From NCBI RefSeq assembly GCF_000188035.1, contig NZ_AEUY02000005.1, forward strand, positions 1,178,001 through 1,242,000: 64,000 nucleotides of DNA. Reading direction: 5' to 3'. This document shows, piece by piece, positions 44,687 through 53,147 of the stretch. The notes below the pieces were generated by a model that worked only from the letters and a program-made list of their open reading frames with translations, ran no database searches and was not told where the DNA came from. A program made the position numbers and the translations under genes. The stretch comes from Streptococcus pseudoporcinus LQ 940-04. GTDB lineage: Bacteria > Bacillota > Bacilli > Lactobacillales > Streptococcaceae. Numbering within the stretch: position 1 is the first letter of the stretch; every line of letters starts with the position of its first letter.

Positions 44687-44733
44687 AAATCTAGTTTTAT
44701 AAAGCTTTTAGGCTTTGATCTAAAAAGAGAATT

Positions 44734-44793
44734 ATGAAAGCTATTTGGGCTAAACACAGTCTTATAGTCAAATCTTGTAAAAATACTGGTTAA
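44734..44793 (+). CDS. Candidate 19-residue leader peptide
   Basis: ATG 44734 to TAA 44791-44793 encodes MKAIWAKHSLIVKSCKNTG. The ribosome site is weak (AAAAAGAGA, about 6 nt upstream). The last five codons and the stop lie in the left arm and loop of the terminator at 44779-44808, so ribosome position could decide whether the hairpin forms. It may also be just part of a small RNA. No homology is claimed. Confidence 0.35.
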   Translation: MKAIWAKHSLIVKSCKNTG

Positions 44794-44808
44794 CAGTATT
44801 TTTATTTT
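44779..44808 (+). terminator. Terminator upstream of DUF1275 gene
   Basis: AAAAATACTG (44779-44788) pairs perfectly with CAGTATTTTT (44794-44803) around GTTAA; the tract continues ATTTT. It lies between the promoter at 44658 and the gene at 44833. Confidence 0.8.
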
Positions 44809-44832
44809 GTTATTTGTGAAATGGAAGGAAAA

Positions 44833-45552
44833 ATGTCAAATCAATCACGAAAGAATAAACGAAAAAGACATCAAGTCTATGAGGGAATCCGCTGCGCTTC
44901 GGCTTTGACCTTTATCAGTGGCTATGTTAATACTTTTACATTTATGACTCAGGGGAGACGATTTGCAGGAGTTCAAACGGGAAATGTCATGTATTTGGCT
45001 ATTCGAATTGCTGAAAAAAACTATCTTCAAGCCTTGGATTTTTTATTGCCTATTTTTTTCTTTATGCTGGGGCAAAGCTTTGCTTATTTTGCTCATAGAT
45101 GGGTTAATAAGCATCATCTGCCTTGGCATTTACTAGCTAGTGTGCTGCTTACTGCCATAGCCTTGGTGACTAGTTTGGTAACGCCATTTACAAGTCAATT
45201 TATAACCGTATCTGCCTTGGCTTTTTTTGCATCAATCCAAGTGGATACCTTTAAATCTTTACGAGGCGCCAATTATGCGAATGTCATGATGACAGGCAAT
45301 ATTAAAAATGCAGCTTATATTTTAACCAAGGGACTATATGAAAAAAATAAAGAGCTTATTCTTATCGGTCGTAATACTTTGATTATTATTATGACGTTTA
45401 TTTTAGGTGTCATTTGTTCAAGCTTTTTATCCTATCGCTTTGGTGAGATGGCACTTATGGCTATGCTACTCCCATTAGGTTATGTCAATTATTTACTTTT
45501 AGTGGAGTATCTTTACATTCAACGAAAAATAAAACCAATTGTAGGTGGGTAA
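44833..45552 (+). CDS. DUF1275 (YoaK-like) membrane protein
   Basis: 239 residues from ATG 44833, which has GGAAGG at 44823-44828; an in-frame ATG at 44821 lacks a ribosome site. A very basic start (NQSRKNKRKRHQ) is followed by about six membrane segments. ALTFISGYVNTFTFMTQG and GVQTGNVMYLAI, and later NVMMTGNIKNAA, are the family's paired motifs. Function unknown. Expression may depend on read-through of the leader terminator. Confidence 0.82.
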   Translation: MSNQSRKNKRKRHQVYEGIRCASALTFISGYVNTFTFMTQGRRFAGVQTGNVMYLAIRIAEKNYLQALDFLLPIFFFMLGQSFAYFAHRWVNKHHLPWHLLASVLLTAIALVTSLVTPFTSQFITVSALAFFASIQVDTFKSLRGANYANVMMTGNIKNAAYILTKGLYEKNKELILIGRNTLIIIMTFILGVICSSFLSYRFGEMALMAMLLPLGYVNYLLLVEYLYIQRKIKPIVGG

Positions 45553-45586
45553 GTTTCTATCCTTAGTTTTTTTGCCAATTAGAATA

Positions 45587-45595
45587 TGCTATAAT
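45587..45595 (+). promoter_or_regulatory. Extended -10 promoter for metG
   Basis: TG-c-TATAAT at 45587-45595. The ~75 nt leader shows no T-box or SAM riboswitch features. Confidence 0.6.
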
Positions 45596-45677
45596 AAATT
45601 AATATCTCTTTAGAAGGTCACTAAAACCGGTTAGAGAAGAAATTGAAAAGGTTTCATTAGCCTTGAAAGGAAATCAA

Positions 45678-47684
45678 ATGACTGATAAAAAACCATTTTA
45701 CATTACAACTCCGATTTACTACCCATCAGGGAAATTACACATTGGTTCTGCATATACAACCATTGCTTGTGACGTTTTAGCACGTTACAAACGCTTGATG
45801 AACCATGAGGTCTTTTACCTAACAGGACTTGATGAGCATGGCCAAAAAATTCAAACCAAAGCTGAGGAAGCAGGGATTACCCCTCAAACCTATGTTGACG
45901 GCATGGCCAGTGATGTGAAGAAACTTTGGGCTTTACTTGATATTTCTTATGATAAGTTTATTCGTACCACAGATACTTATCATGAAGAAGTAGTAGCTCA
46001 AGTTTTTGAGAAATTATTAGCCCAAGACGATATTTATTTAGGAGAGTATTCAGGATGGTATTCTGTATCAGATGAAGAATTCTTTACTGAAAGTCAATTA
46101 GAAGAAGTTTTCCACGATGAAAATGGTAAGGTAATTGGTGGTACTGCCCCTTCGGGTCATAAAGTTGAATGGGTTTCAGAAGAGTCTTATTTCCTTCGTT
46201 TAGGAAAATATGCTGACCGTCTGCTTGCTTTTTATAAAGAAAACCCTCAATTTATTCAACCTAATGGCCGTTTGAATGAGATGCTTAAGAACTTTATTGA
46301 ACCTGGCTTAGAAGATTTAGCTGTCAGCCGGACAACCTTTACTTGGGGGGTTAAAGTTCCTTCAAATCCTAAACATGTGGTTTATGTCTGGATTGATGCG
46401 CTTCTTAACTATGCGACAGCTTTAGGTTATGGTCAAAAGGACTCTCATAATTTTGAAAAGTTCTGGAATCAAGGAAGAGTCTTTCATATGGTTGGGAAGG
46501 ATATCCTTCGTTTCCATTCTATTTATTGGCCAATCCTCCTTATGATGTTAGAGATGAAATTGCCTGAGCGTTTGATTGCCCATGGTTGGTTTGTCATGAA
46601 AGATGGCAAAATGTCTAAGTCTAAAGGTAATGTTGTTTACCCAGAAATGTTGGTTGAACGTTATGGCCTAGATGCTTTACGTTATTACCTCATGCGTAGT
46701 CTACCAGTGGGTTCTGACGGGATGTTCACGCCTGAGGATTATATTGGACGGATTAACTATGAGCTTGCTAATGACTTGGGTAACTTGCTCAACCGTACCA
46801 TTGCTATGATTAATAAATACTTTGACGGTCAAATTCCAGACTATCAAGCAGGTGTAACGCATTTTGATGCTGATTTAGAAGCAGTCGTAGCTGCACAAAT
46901 TGCGGAATATCATGTGCAAATGGAAGCTGTTGACTATCCTCGTGCATTAGAAGCTGTTTGGACCATTATTTCTCGTGCTAATAAATACATTGATGAAACA
47001 GCTCCTTGGTTATTAGCAAAAGAAGATGGTAATAAAGAAGATTTAGCATCAGTAATGGCTCATTTGGCAGCAAGCCTGCGCGTGGTCGCACATTTGCTCC
47101 AACCATTCATGATGGAAACCTCTAATGCTATCATGACACAACTTGGTCTAGAAGCGGTAGCTGACTTGGAAAATCTTTCATTAGCTGGTATTCCGCCTCA
47201 AACAACTGTTATCTCTAAAGGGCAACCCATTTTCCCACGTCTTGATATGGAAGAAGAAATTGCCTATATCAAAGCAGAAATGGAGGCTGGCTCAGCTATT
47301 TCTCAGGAAAAAGAATGGGTTCCTGAAGAAGTTGAACTCAAATCGGAAAAAGAGGAAATCAGATTTGAAACCTTTGATGCTGTTGAGATTCGTGTGGCTG
47401 AAGTTAAGGAAGTGGCTAAGGTCGAAGGTTCCGATAAATTGCTGCGCTTCCGTCTTGATGCGGGAGATGGAGAAGATCGTCAAATCTTGTCTGGTATCGC
47501 AAAATTTTATCCAAATGAGCAAGAATTAGTGGGGAAAAAATTGCAAATCGTTGCTAATTTAAAACCTCGCAAAATGATGAAAAAATATGTTAGTCAAGGG
47601 ATGATTTTATCGGCTGAACATGGTGATCGTTTGACTGTTTTGACAGTTGATCCAGCAGTTCCAAACGGATCGGTAATTGGTTAA
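45678..47684 (+). CDS. metG: Methionyl-tRNA synthetase
   Basis: 668 residues from ATG 45678 (AAAGGAAA just upstream; an earlier in-frame TTG at 45663 is less likely). Class I signature motifs [11 protein letters not shown] near residue 12 and KMSKSKGN near residue 306. No cysteine pairs are visible in the connective region ([15 protein letters not shown]), so the zinc knuckle seems absent. The C-terminal EMAP/Trbp111-like tRNA-binding domain (about 560-668) starts at [19 protein letters not shown]. It charges tRNA-Met in the cytoplasm. Confidence 0.96.
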   Translation: MTDKKPFYITTPIYYPSGKLHIGSAYTTIACDVLARYKRLMNHEVFYLTGLDEHGQKIQTKAEEAGITPQTYVDGMASDVKKLWALLDISYDKFIRTTDTYHEEVVAQVFEKLLAQDDIYLGEYSGWYSVSDEEFFTESQLEEVFHDENGKVIGGTAPSGHKVEWVSEESYFLRLGKYADRLLAFYKENPQFIQPNGRLNEMLKNFIEPGLEDLAVSRTTFTWGVKVPSNPKHVVYVWIDALLNYATALGYGQKDSHNFEKFWNQGRVFHMVGKDILRFHSIYWPILLMMLEMKLPERLIAHGWFVMKDGKMSKSKGNVVYPEMLVERYGLDALRYYLMRSLPVGSDGMFTPEDYIGRINYELANDLGNLLNRTIAMINKYFDGQIPDYQAGVTHFDADLEAVVAAQIAEYHVQMEAVDYPRALEAVWTIISRANKYIDETAPWLLAKEDGNKEDLASVMAHLAASLRVVAHLLQPFMMETSNAIMTQLGLEAVADLENLSLAGIPPQTTVISKGQPIFPRLDMEEEIAYIKAEMEAGSAISQEKEWVPEEVELKSEKEEIRFETFDAVEIRVAEVKEVAKVEGSDKLLRFRLDAGDGEDRQILSGIAKFYPNEQELVGKKLQIVANLKPRKMMKKYVSQGMILSAEHGDRLTVLTVDPAVPNGSVIG

Positions 47685-47701
47685 GTTTGTAGGTCAAAAG
47701 G

Positions 47702-47737
47702 CTATTTTCAACTGTTAGAGAGTTGGAAATAGTTTTT
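47702..47737 (+). terminator. Terminator after metG
   Basis: CTATTTTCAACT (47702-47713) pairs with AGTTGGAAATAG (47721-47732, one G-U), followed by five T. Confidence 0.85.
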
Positions 47738-47797
47738 CTTAACTATTTTCTTCTAACCTTAAACCGCTAGACTAATCAAAAACTATAGGGAGCGAGT

Positions 47798-49447
47798 ATG
47801 CCTATTTTTCATAAGTTTCAGTTCTTTAAGAATAAAAATAATTATCTTGTTTTGGAAGTCATTAGAGCCTTTTTCTTTTACAGTATGGTTGGACTTTTCT
47901 ATCTATCTGGCATTATCTTGATCTTAATGGTAACCAGTCATGACGCCATTATCAATCTACCAATTATCAAAGATCGTTTTTATGGTTTAGCGAGTATGGC
48001 TCTTATCCGTCAGGTACCTAGCTTACTCTTGGGTTTCGCGCTACTTGTTTGTGGACGCGCAATCGGAAATAGGAGTGCTAAAGCTTTCTTTCCTACTCTG
48101 ATTTTTCTGAGTGCAGCTGTTTTATATACAATTTTTTTCTACAGAAGTTTTGCGCCAACGGTAGTTCTGATTCTTTTGGTCATATTACTCTGGCTTAGTC
48201 GACCAAATCTTTATCGGCGACAGCTTATTATTAGTCATGAAGATGGTTTCCTTGATGGTCTTATCTGGTCCTTTTTGAGCCTTTCCTATTTTATTTTAGG
48301 CTATACTAATTTGGTGGACTCACATCATCAATCGCGTATTTCCTTAGATGAACATTTTTCTGTCCCTAGTTTCCATTGGTGGTTGATGGGCTTATTGACT
48401 TTAGTTTTGATCGCCATTAGTTCAACCGTTTTAATACTATTCTTAAAACACCGCAGAGTCGAGATTGGTCAGCCCTTTGATAAAGAGCGCTTTGAACAGA
48501 TTATCAAAAAAGGAGACCATCATTACACTGGGCTCGCTTACCTTCAAGATAAGCGGATTTGGTATTATCAGGTTCAGGGGCAGGACCAGATAGCATTACA
48601 ATTCAGAGCTCAAGGGGATAAACTTCTTGTTATGGGAGATTTTTTTGGCGATCGTAATTACTTTGATGAAGCATTAGAAGCCTTTATGAGTGAAGCCGAT
48701 TTATATAATTATCATCCTGTATTTTATGAAGTGTCTGAACAAGAAGTTATGGCGATTCATGATCATGGCTTTGATTTTATTAAATTAGGAGAGGAAGGTA
48801 TTGTTGCCTCTACTCAATTTTCACTATCAGGTAAGAAAAAGCAAAATTTAAGGTCAGTATCTAACCAAGTTGAAAAGGCTGGCTATGTTTTTTCAGTTCT
48901 TAAGCCCCCCTACTCTAAGGACTTGATAACATCATTAAAAGTGATTTCGGATGAATGGTTAGCAGGCCGAAAAGAAATGGGCTTTTCACTTGGTTTCTTT
49001 GATGATTTTTACTTGAGTCATAGTGATATTGCTATCTTAAGATCAAGAGAAGGTGAGATTGTCGCTTTTGCGACTATTGAAAAATCTGATACAGAAAAGA
49101 TGCTCTCAGTCGACTTGATGCGTTATTTGAATAAAGCTCCAAAAGGTGTCATGGATGCTCTCTTTATAAGATTAATAAACCATGCTAAATTGGAAGGATT
49201 TGACTTTTTTAATATGGGGATGTGTCCTTTATCTAATGTCGGCAAAAATCGTTTTAGTTTTTTTAATGAAAAAATGGGTTATTTGCTCTACCAGTACGGT
49301 TCTCAAATTTATTCTTTTGATGGTCTAAGGCATTACAAGCAAAAATTCGCCCATAAATGGGTTCCCTACTATATCGCCTATCCTAAACAGTGTCTATTTC
49401 TATTTGTGATACTTGCCTTAGTTCAGGTATCCTATAGACAAAAGTAG
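47798..49447 (+). CDS. MprF-like protein with DUF2156 domain (short form)
   Basis: 549 residues. The first ~225 residues hold about seven membrane segments. The rest is the LPG_synthase_C/DUF2156 double-GNAT domain (GLAYLQDKRIWYYQVQGQDQIALQ near 245, ADLYNYHPVFYEVSEQ near 300, FFNMGMCPLSNVG near 470). Full-length MprF, about 850 residues, adds lysine to phosphatidylglycerol and flips it. This one has the synthase domain but roughly half the membrane part, so flippase activity is doubtful. Role in charge-based peptide resistance is inference. Confidence 0.8.
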   Translation: MPIFHKFQFFKNKNNYLVLEVIRAFFFYSMVGLFYLSGIILILMVTSHDAIINLPIIKDRFYGLASMALIRQVPSLLLGFALLVCGRAIGNRSAKAFFPTLIFLSAAVLYTIFFYRSFAPTVVLILLVILLWLSRPNLYRRQLIISHEDGFLDGLIWSFLSLSYFILGYTNLVDSHHQSRISLDEHFSVPSFHWWLMGLLTLVLIAISSTVLILFLKHRRVEIGQPFDKERFEQIIKKGDHHYTGLAYLQDKRIWYYQVQGQDQIALQFRAQGDKLLVMGDFFGDRNYFDEALEAFMSEADLYNYHPVFYEVSEQEVMAIHDHGFDFIKLGEEGIVASTQFSLSGKKKQNLRSVSNQVEKAGYVFSVLKPPYSKDLITSLKVISDEWLAGRKEMGFSLGFFDDFYLSHSDIAILRSREGEIVAFATIEKSDTEKMLSVDLMRYLNKAPKGVMDALFIRLINHAKLEGFDFFNMGMCPLSNVGKNRFSFFNEKMGYLLYQYGSQIYSFDGLRHYKQKFAHKWVPYYIAYPKQCLFLFVILALVQVSYRQK

Positions 49448-49480
49448 CGATTAATCTCTTTAAAGTAGGAACCACATAGA

Positions 49481-49514
49481 TATAAAAATAAGACTGTTAG
49501 GTCTTATTTTTATA
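49481..49514. terminator. Terminator after MprF-like gene
   Basis: A 14 bp perfect stem: TATAAAAATAAGAC (49481-49494) with GTCTTATTTTTATA (49501-49514), loop TGTTAG. Confidence 0.85.
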
Positions 49515-49562
49515 TAAATAGTTAGAAAATTTTGAAAAAGGGATAGTATAATCAAGCTTTTT

Positions 49563-49571
49563 TGTTATAAT
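49563..49571 (+). promoter_or_regulatory. Extended -10 promoter for brnQ
   Basis: TG-t-TATAAT at 49563-49571; another TATAAT lies at 49547-49552. The leader to brnQ is about 90 nt. Confidence 0.55.
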
Positions 49572-49637
49572 AGAAAGCGATTATTTATGGGCAAGCATTA
49601 ATATATAGTCGGCCCTTTCAAAAAAATAGAGGAAAGG

Positions 49638-49655
49638 TGTAAACTTACGTTTACA
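49638..49655. promoter_or_regulatory. Inverted repeat at the brnQ ribosome site
   Basis: TGTAAAC-TTAC-GTTTACA, a perfect 7 bp stem, sits between GGAAAGG (49631-49637) and AGAGGTG (49656-49662), 12 nt before ATG 49668. Confidence 0.6.
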
Positions 49656-49667
49656 TAGAGGTGTTGT

Positions 49668-51011
49668 ATGGTAAAAAAAGGATTTTTGACAGGTTTGCTA
49701 TTATTTGGTGTTTTTTTTGGTGCTGGAAATCTCATTTTCCCACCGGCCTTAGGTGTAGCTTCTGGTAATCATTTTTGGCCAGCTATTTTAGGATTCTGTC
49801 TGTCCGGCGTTGGCTTAGCCATCATCACCTTGCTAGTTGGAACCCTGACCAATGGAGGTTTTAAACATGAAATGGACCTTAAGTTTAGCCCTTGGTTCTC
49901 GCTCAGCTTTTTGGTTATTTTGTATTTAACTATTGGACCCCTTTTTGCTATTCCAAGAACGGCCACGGTTTCCTTTGAGGTTGGCCTATCACCGCTTGTT
50001 GGTAACAGTCAGGTGGCTTTGATGATTTTCTCTTTTTTCTTTTTCTTGGCTGCTTATCTGCTTGCTAGTCATCCGACTAATATAATGGCCAGTGTAGGTA
50101 AGGTTTTGACACCTTTATTTGCTTTGCTTATTCTTTCATTAGTGATTGTAGGAGCAGTTAAATATGGTCAATCAGGCAGTGGCACAGCTAGCGCTGACTA
50201 TCTGGCTAATGCATTTGGTGGAGGCATCTTAGCGGGTTATAATACAGTAGATGCCCTAGCTGCGGTGGCTTTTTGCCTAGTAGCAACTGAGACCCTAAAA
50301 CAATTTGGCTTTGCTAATAAAAGAGAGTATTTATCAACGATATGGGTAGTCGGAGTAGTTACAAGCCTAGCTTTTAGCATTCTCTATATTGGGTTAGGTT
50401 ACTTAGGTAACAAATTTGCTGTTCCAGAAAATGTACTGGCTGACCCTTCAATCAATAAAGGTGCTTATGTTCTAGCGCAGGCTTCTTATCAGTTATTTGG
50501 TTCTTTTGGACGCTACTTCCTTAGTGTGATGGTCATTTTAACCTGCTTCACCACGACAGTCGGTTTGATCGTTGCAGTATCTGAATTTTTTGCTAAACAT
50601 TTCACCAAATTATCCTACAAATTCTACCTCAGTATCTTTACCCTTATTGGCTTTTTAATTGCTAATTTGGGGCTGAATGCCGTTATTGCTTTTTCACTGC
50701 CAGTACTTTCCTTACTTTATCCAATTGTTATTGTGTTAGTGGTTATTATCTTGCTTAATAAGGTGATGCCCTTATCTAAAAGAGGGATGTCGCTGACCAT
50801 AGCTATAGTGAGTATAATGTCCTTTTTGGAAGTGCTAGCTGGTTTATTGCCCAAAACAATTGTTGCTACTTTTGTGGATTACTTGCCACTTCATGCTATG
50901 TCAATGGGCTGGTTATTACCAACGGTGATTGGCCTTGTCATTGCCATGTTATTACCTGATAGAGTCAGAGGAGAGGTTTTCGATTTGAAGCAATTTGAAA
51001 AGGAAGCTTAA
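49668..51011 (+). CDS. brnQ: Branched-chain amino acid:cation symporter
   Basis: 447 residues with about 12 membrane segments, LIVCS family. Hallmarks are LLFGVFFGAGNLIFPPALG near residue 10, LYLTIGPLFAIPRTATVSFEVG near residue 85 and GGGILAGYNTVDALAAVAF near residue 185. It imports leucine, isoleucine and valine with sodium or protons, a second route besides LivHMGF in this window. AGAGGTG precedes the ATG. Confidence 0.94.
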   Translation: MVKKGFLTGLLLFGVFFGAGNLIFPPALGVASGNHFWPAILGFCLSGVGLAIITLLVGTLTNGGFKHEMDLKFSPWFSLSFLVILYLTIGPLFAIPRTATVSFEVGLSPLVGNSQVALMIFSFFFFLAAYLLASHPTNIMASVGKVLTPLFALLILSLVIVGAVKYGQSGSGTASADYLANAFGGGILAGYNTVDALAAVAFCLVATETLKQFGFANKREYLSTIWVVGVVTSLAFSILYIGLGYLGNKFAVPENVLADPSINKGAYVLAQASYQLFGSFGRYFLSVMVILTCFTTTVGLIVAVSEFFAKHFTKLSYKFYLSIFTLIGFLIANLGLNAVIAFSLPVLSLLYPIVIVLVVIILLNKVMPLSKRGMSLTIAIVSIMSFLEVLAGLLPKTIVATFVDYLPLHAMSMGWLLPTVIGLVIAMLLPDRVRGEVFDLKQFEKEA

Positions 51012-51035
51012 AAGAAATGAGTGACAATCTTAGTG

Positions 51036-51057
51036 AGAGCCAATTGGCTCTTTTTTT
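51036..51057 (+). terminator. Terminator after brnQ
   Basis: AGAGCC-AATT-GGCTCT (51036-51051) followed by a run of T to 51057. Confidence 0.9.
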
Positions 51058-51097
51058 GATATACTGACAGATAATATAGTCTGAAGGAGTAGAGGTT

Positions 51098-52012
51098 TTG
51101 AAAGAGATTAGTCAAGAAAAATTTAAGTTATATATGGCAAATGCTGACAATTCAAAAGACCTTGTCTATCTGAAGCATGAGTTGAATATTGATTCTGAGA
51201 TTTTAACTTATGCCGCAGATAAGAATGAGTTGTCCCATTTAGAGTATGATCGTGACGAAAAAACCTTATTGCTGATTTACAATGTTTTAGATATTTCCAA
51301 GCAGGATTATCATTATCAGACTGTCCCTATTACTTTTTTTGTTTATGGAAATCATCTTATTACCATCTATAAGGATAAAAGCAGTTATATTGTCAAACAA
51401 ATGGAGGATTTATTAGAGAAAAACAAGTCCTTATCACTTTACAAATTCTTGTTTATTGTCCTTTATCTCATTTCCAAAAATTATTTTCCCACAGTGGACA
51501 GCCTTAATTCAGAACGGAATCGCTTAAATAATCTCTTGCGGGAAAGAACGAGTAAGAGAGAACTTTTGCAATTGTCAGACTTAGAAACGGGCTTAGTCTA
51601 TATAGTCTCCGCTAGTAAACAAAATGTTCTCTTAATTGAGCAGTTAAAAAGTCACCTCTTGTATCTTGATCTTAATGATCTTGAAGAAGAACAATTAGAT
51701 GATGCCTTGATTGAGGCGCGGCAGTTAATGGAAATGGCGCAATTGTCAGCGCAAGTTTTATCACAGTTAGAAGGCACCTATAATAATGTCTTAAATAATG
51801 AGCTTAATGACACTATGAAAATTTTGACCTTACTATCTATTCTTTTAACTATTCCAAGTATTGTGACAGGATTTTTTGGGATTAATGTACCCTTGCCACC
51901 GCTTCTAACTCAACACCCTTTGGGATGGTTAATGGTAATAGGGATTTCAGTCATTCTTTGGTTTGTCATGGCATTTATCTTAAAAGTGATGATGAATTAC
52001 CAACGTAAATAA
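51098..52012 (+). CDS. CorA-like divalent metal transporter (GIN variant)
   Basis: 304 residues starting at TTG 51098 with AAGGAG 8 nt upstream; the next in-frame ATG is at residue 13. A mostly helical cytoplasmic domain (about 1-235) precedes two C-terminal membrane segments. The pore signature, normally GMN, reads GIN in VTGFFGINVPLPP (codons GGG ATT AAT). GIN is seen in ZntB-type zinc transporters, so magnesium is not certain. It carries its own short promoter region after the brnQ terminator. Confidence 0.82.
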   Translation: MKEISQEKFKLYMANADNSKDLVYLKHELNIDSEILTYAADKNELSHLEYDRDEKTLLLIYNVLDISKQDYHYQTVPITFFVYGNHLITIYKDKSSYIVKQMEDLLEKNKSLSLYKFLFIVLYLISKNYFPTVDSLNSERNRLNNLLRERTSKRELLQLSDLETGLVYIVSASKQNVLLIEQLKSHLLYLDLNDLEEEQLDDALIEARQLMEMAQLSAQVLSQLEGTYNNVLNNELNDTMKILTLLSILLTIPSIVTGFFGINVPLPPLLTQHPLGWLMVIGISVILWFVMAFILKVMMNYQRK

Positions 52013-52376
52013 AGCTATTGATGGCACTACTCACACGCTGTTCCCTAATGGTTTATGGTTAGCTTTTATTAATGGTGATAACTACGGGGAAGTGCTTATT
52101 CTGTTGAAAAAACAGGAGATTTACCTAGAGACTCAAATAAGGTTACTGTAAACAATTGATTATAAAGAAAAGAACTATATCATTTGAAGAAATGTTGAAG
52201 GTTGCTTATTCTTAGACGCTTTACTACTGGTCTAACAAGGGTTATAGAGGATAGTTTTAACTAGTCTTCTAAAGGCTACAAATTTTTGCACTAAAAAAGG
52301 TCATCAAATCAATATCTGATAACCTAAAAGAGTAGGATAGGGTGAATATATGTTTAAGAAAATCAGAAATCAAGAA
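52013..52376. other. Non-coding stretch with possible gene remnant
   Basis: 364 nt. A reading stretch at about 52019-52151 (+) gives DGTTHTLFPNGLWLAFING and goes on to a stop, protein-like but with no start or ribosome site. The remainder (52152-52376) shows no gene, hairpin or promoter that I trust. It borders the unknown secreted protein. Confidence 0.4.
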
Positions 52377-53147
52377 TCAGCCTTTCAACCAGCCTGTGAA
52401 GTCTGCCCATTGACCTTGGATACTATCTCCCCAGCGCTTGTACCAAGGTTGTTGATTATCGTAGTCAATATAGTTTTGATAAGTTTCTTCAGCACGTTTT
52501 TCTTCAGCAAGCTTTTGCTCTTCTTCTTTTTGTTTATGTCTTTCTTTCGCGATTTTTTCTTTCTCTTTTCTTATAGTTTGTGAATCTCTTAAGAAAATAC
52601 TACCTGCGTGTATCCCCTCATCTGACTTTAACACTATTGTTAATCGCTGATTTTCCTTGGAAGGACAATCTACTTTTACATTTACTAGTAACCCCGAAGA
52701 GCCTTGATTGTCGTTATACACAGCACCTAATTGCATATTTTGGTTTTTGTCTTTGTATGTTACTATTTTAGGGCTAGTATTTGCTGCTTTAGGTATTCTG
52801 TAATTATCATTTGTTTGATTGTCAGTGGAATTTTCGTTATTTTTAAGATACTCTTCTTTTATTTTATTATTTATTGATATTGGATTATAGTTTTCCCTAT
52901 CTTTTTTTAACCAAAAAGACCAACCCACTGGTAATGTAATTGTTATTTTATTATCTGTATCAATAGTAACAGGTATTGCGTTCCCATTGTTATCAGTAAC
53001 TTTTTGTTGATCTGGGTCTAACTCCCATTTTAAAGTCTCCTGCGAACTTACTTGATTCGTTTGCTCTGTATCTCCTTCCTCCGCCTTCGCACTTGGTGCT
53101 AGACCAACAGTAAGTAGTACGATGGCTAACATTAATACCTTTTTCAC
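52377..53147 (-). CDS. Secreted protein of unknown function
   Basis: 256 residues from GTG 53147 with GGAG about 7 nt upstream. A classic Sec signal peptide (MKKVLMLAIVLLTVGLAPSAKA) is followed by a mature protein of ~234 residues. The mature part has a beta-rich region (LKWELDPDQQ, ITITLPVGWSFWLKK), an Asn-rich stretch, a single Cys in VDCPSKE, then a highly charged helical region (RKEKEKIAKERHKQKEEEQ) and a Trp-rich tail (WYKRWGDSIQGQWADF). No anchor motif, so it should be released. I recognise no family. In S. pyogenes, as I remember it, secreted toxins (SpyA, SpeJ) lie in this same chromosomal spot, so a host-directed role is possible but unproven. Confidence 0.8.
   Translation of the reverse strand: MKKVLMLAIVLLTVGLAPSAKAEEGDTEQTNQVSSQETLKWELDPDQQKVTDNNGNAIPVTIDTDNKITITLPVGWSFWLKKDRENYNPISINNKIKEEYLKNNENSTDNQTNDNYRIPKAANTSPKIVTYKDKNQNMQLGAVYNDNQGSSGLLVNVKVDCPSKENQRLTIVLKSDEGIHAGSIFLRDSQTIRKEKEKIAKERHKQKEEEQKLAEEKRAEETYQNYIDYDNQQPWYKRWGDSIQGQWADFTGWLKG

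Noticed and set aside
45596..45677. Riboswitch or T-box in the metG leader
   Set aside because: The leader is only about 75 nt, and lacks a T-box sequence, a terminator and SAM-aptamer features.
52377..53147. The secreted protein as a SpyA-type ADP-ribosyltransferase or a superantigen
   Set aside because: No ExE motif or superantigen family signature is visible; only its position and signal peptide suggest such a comparison.
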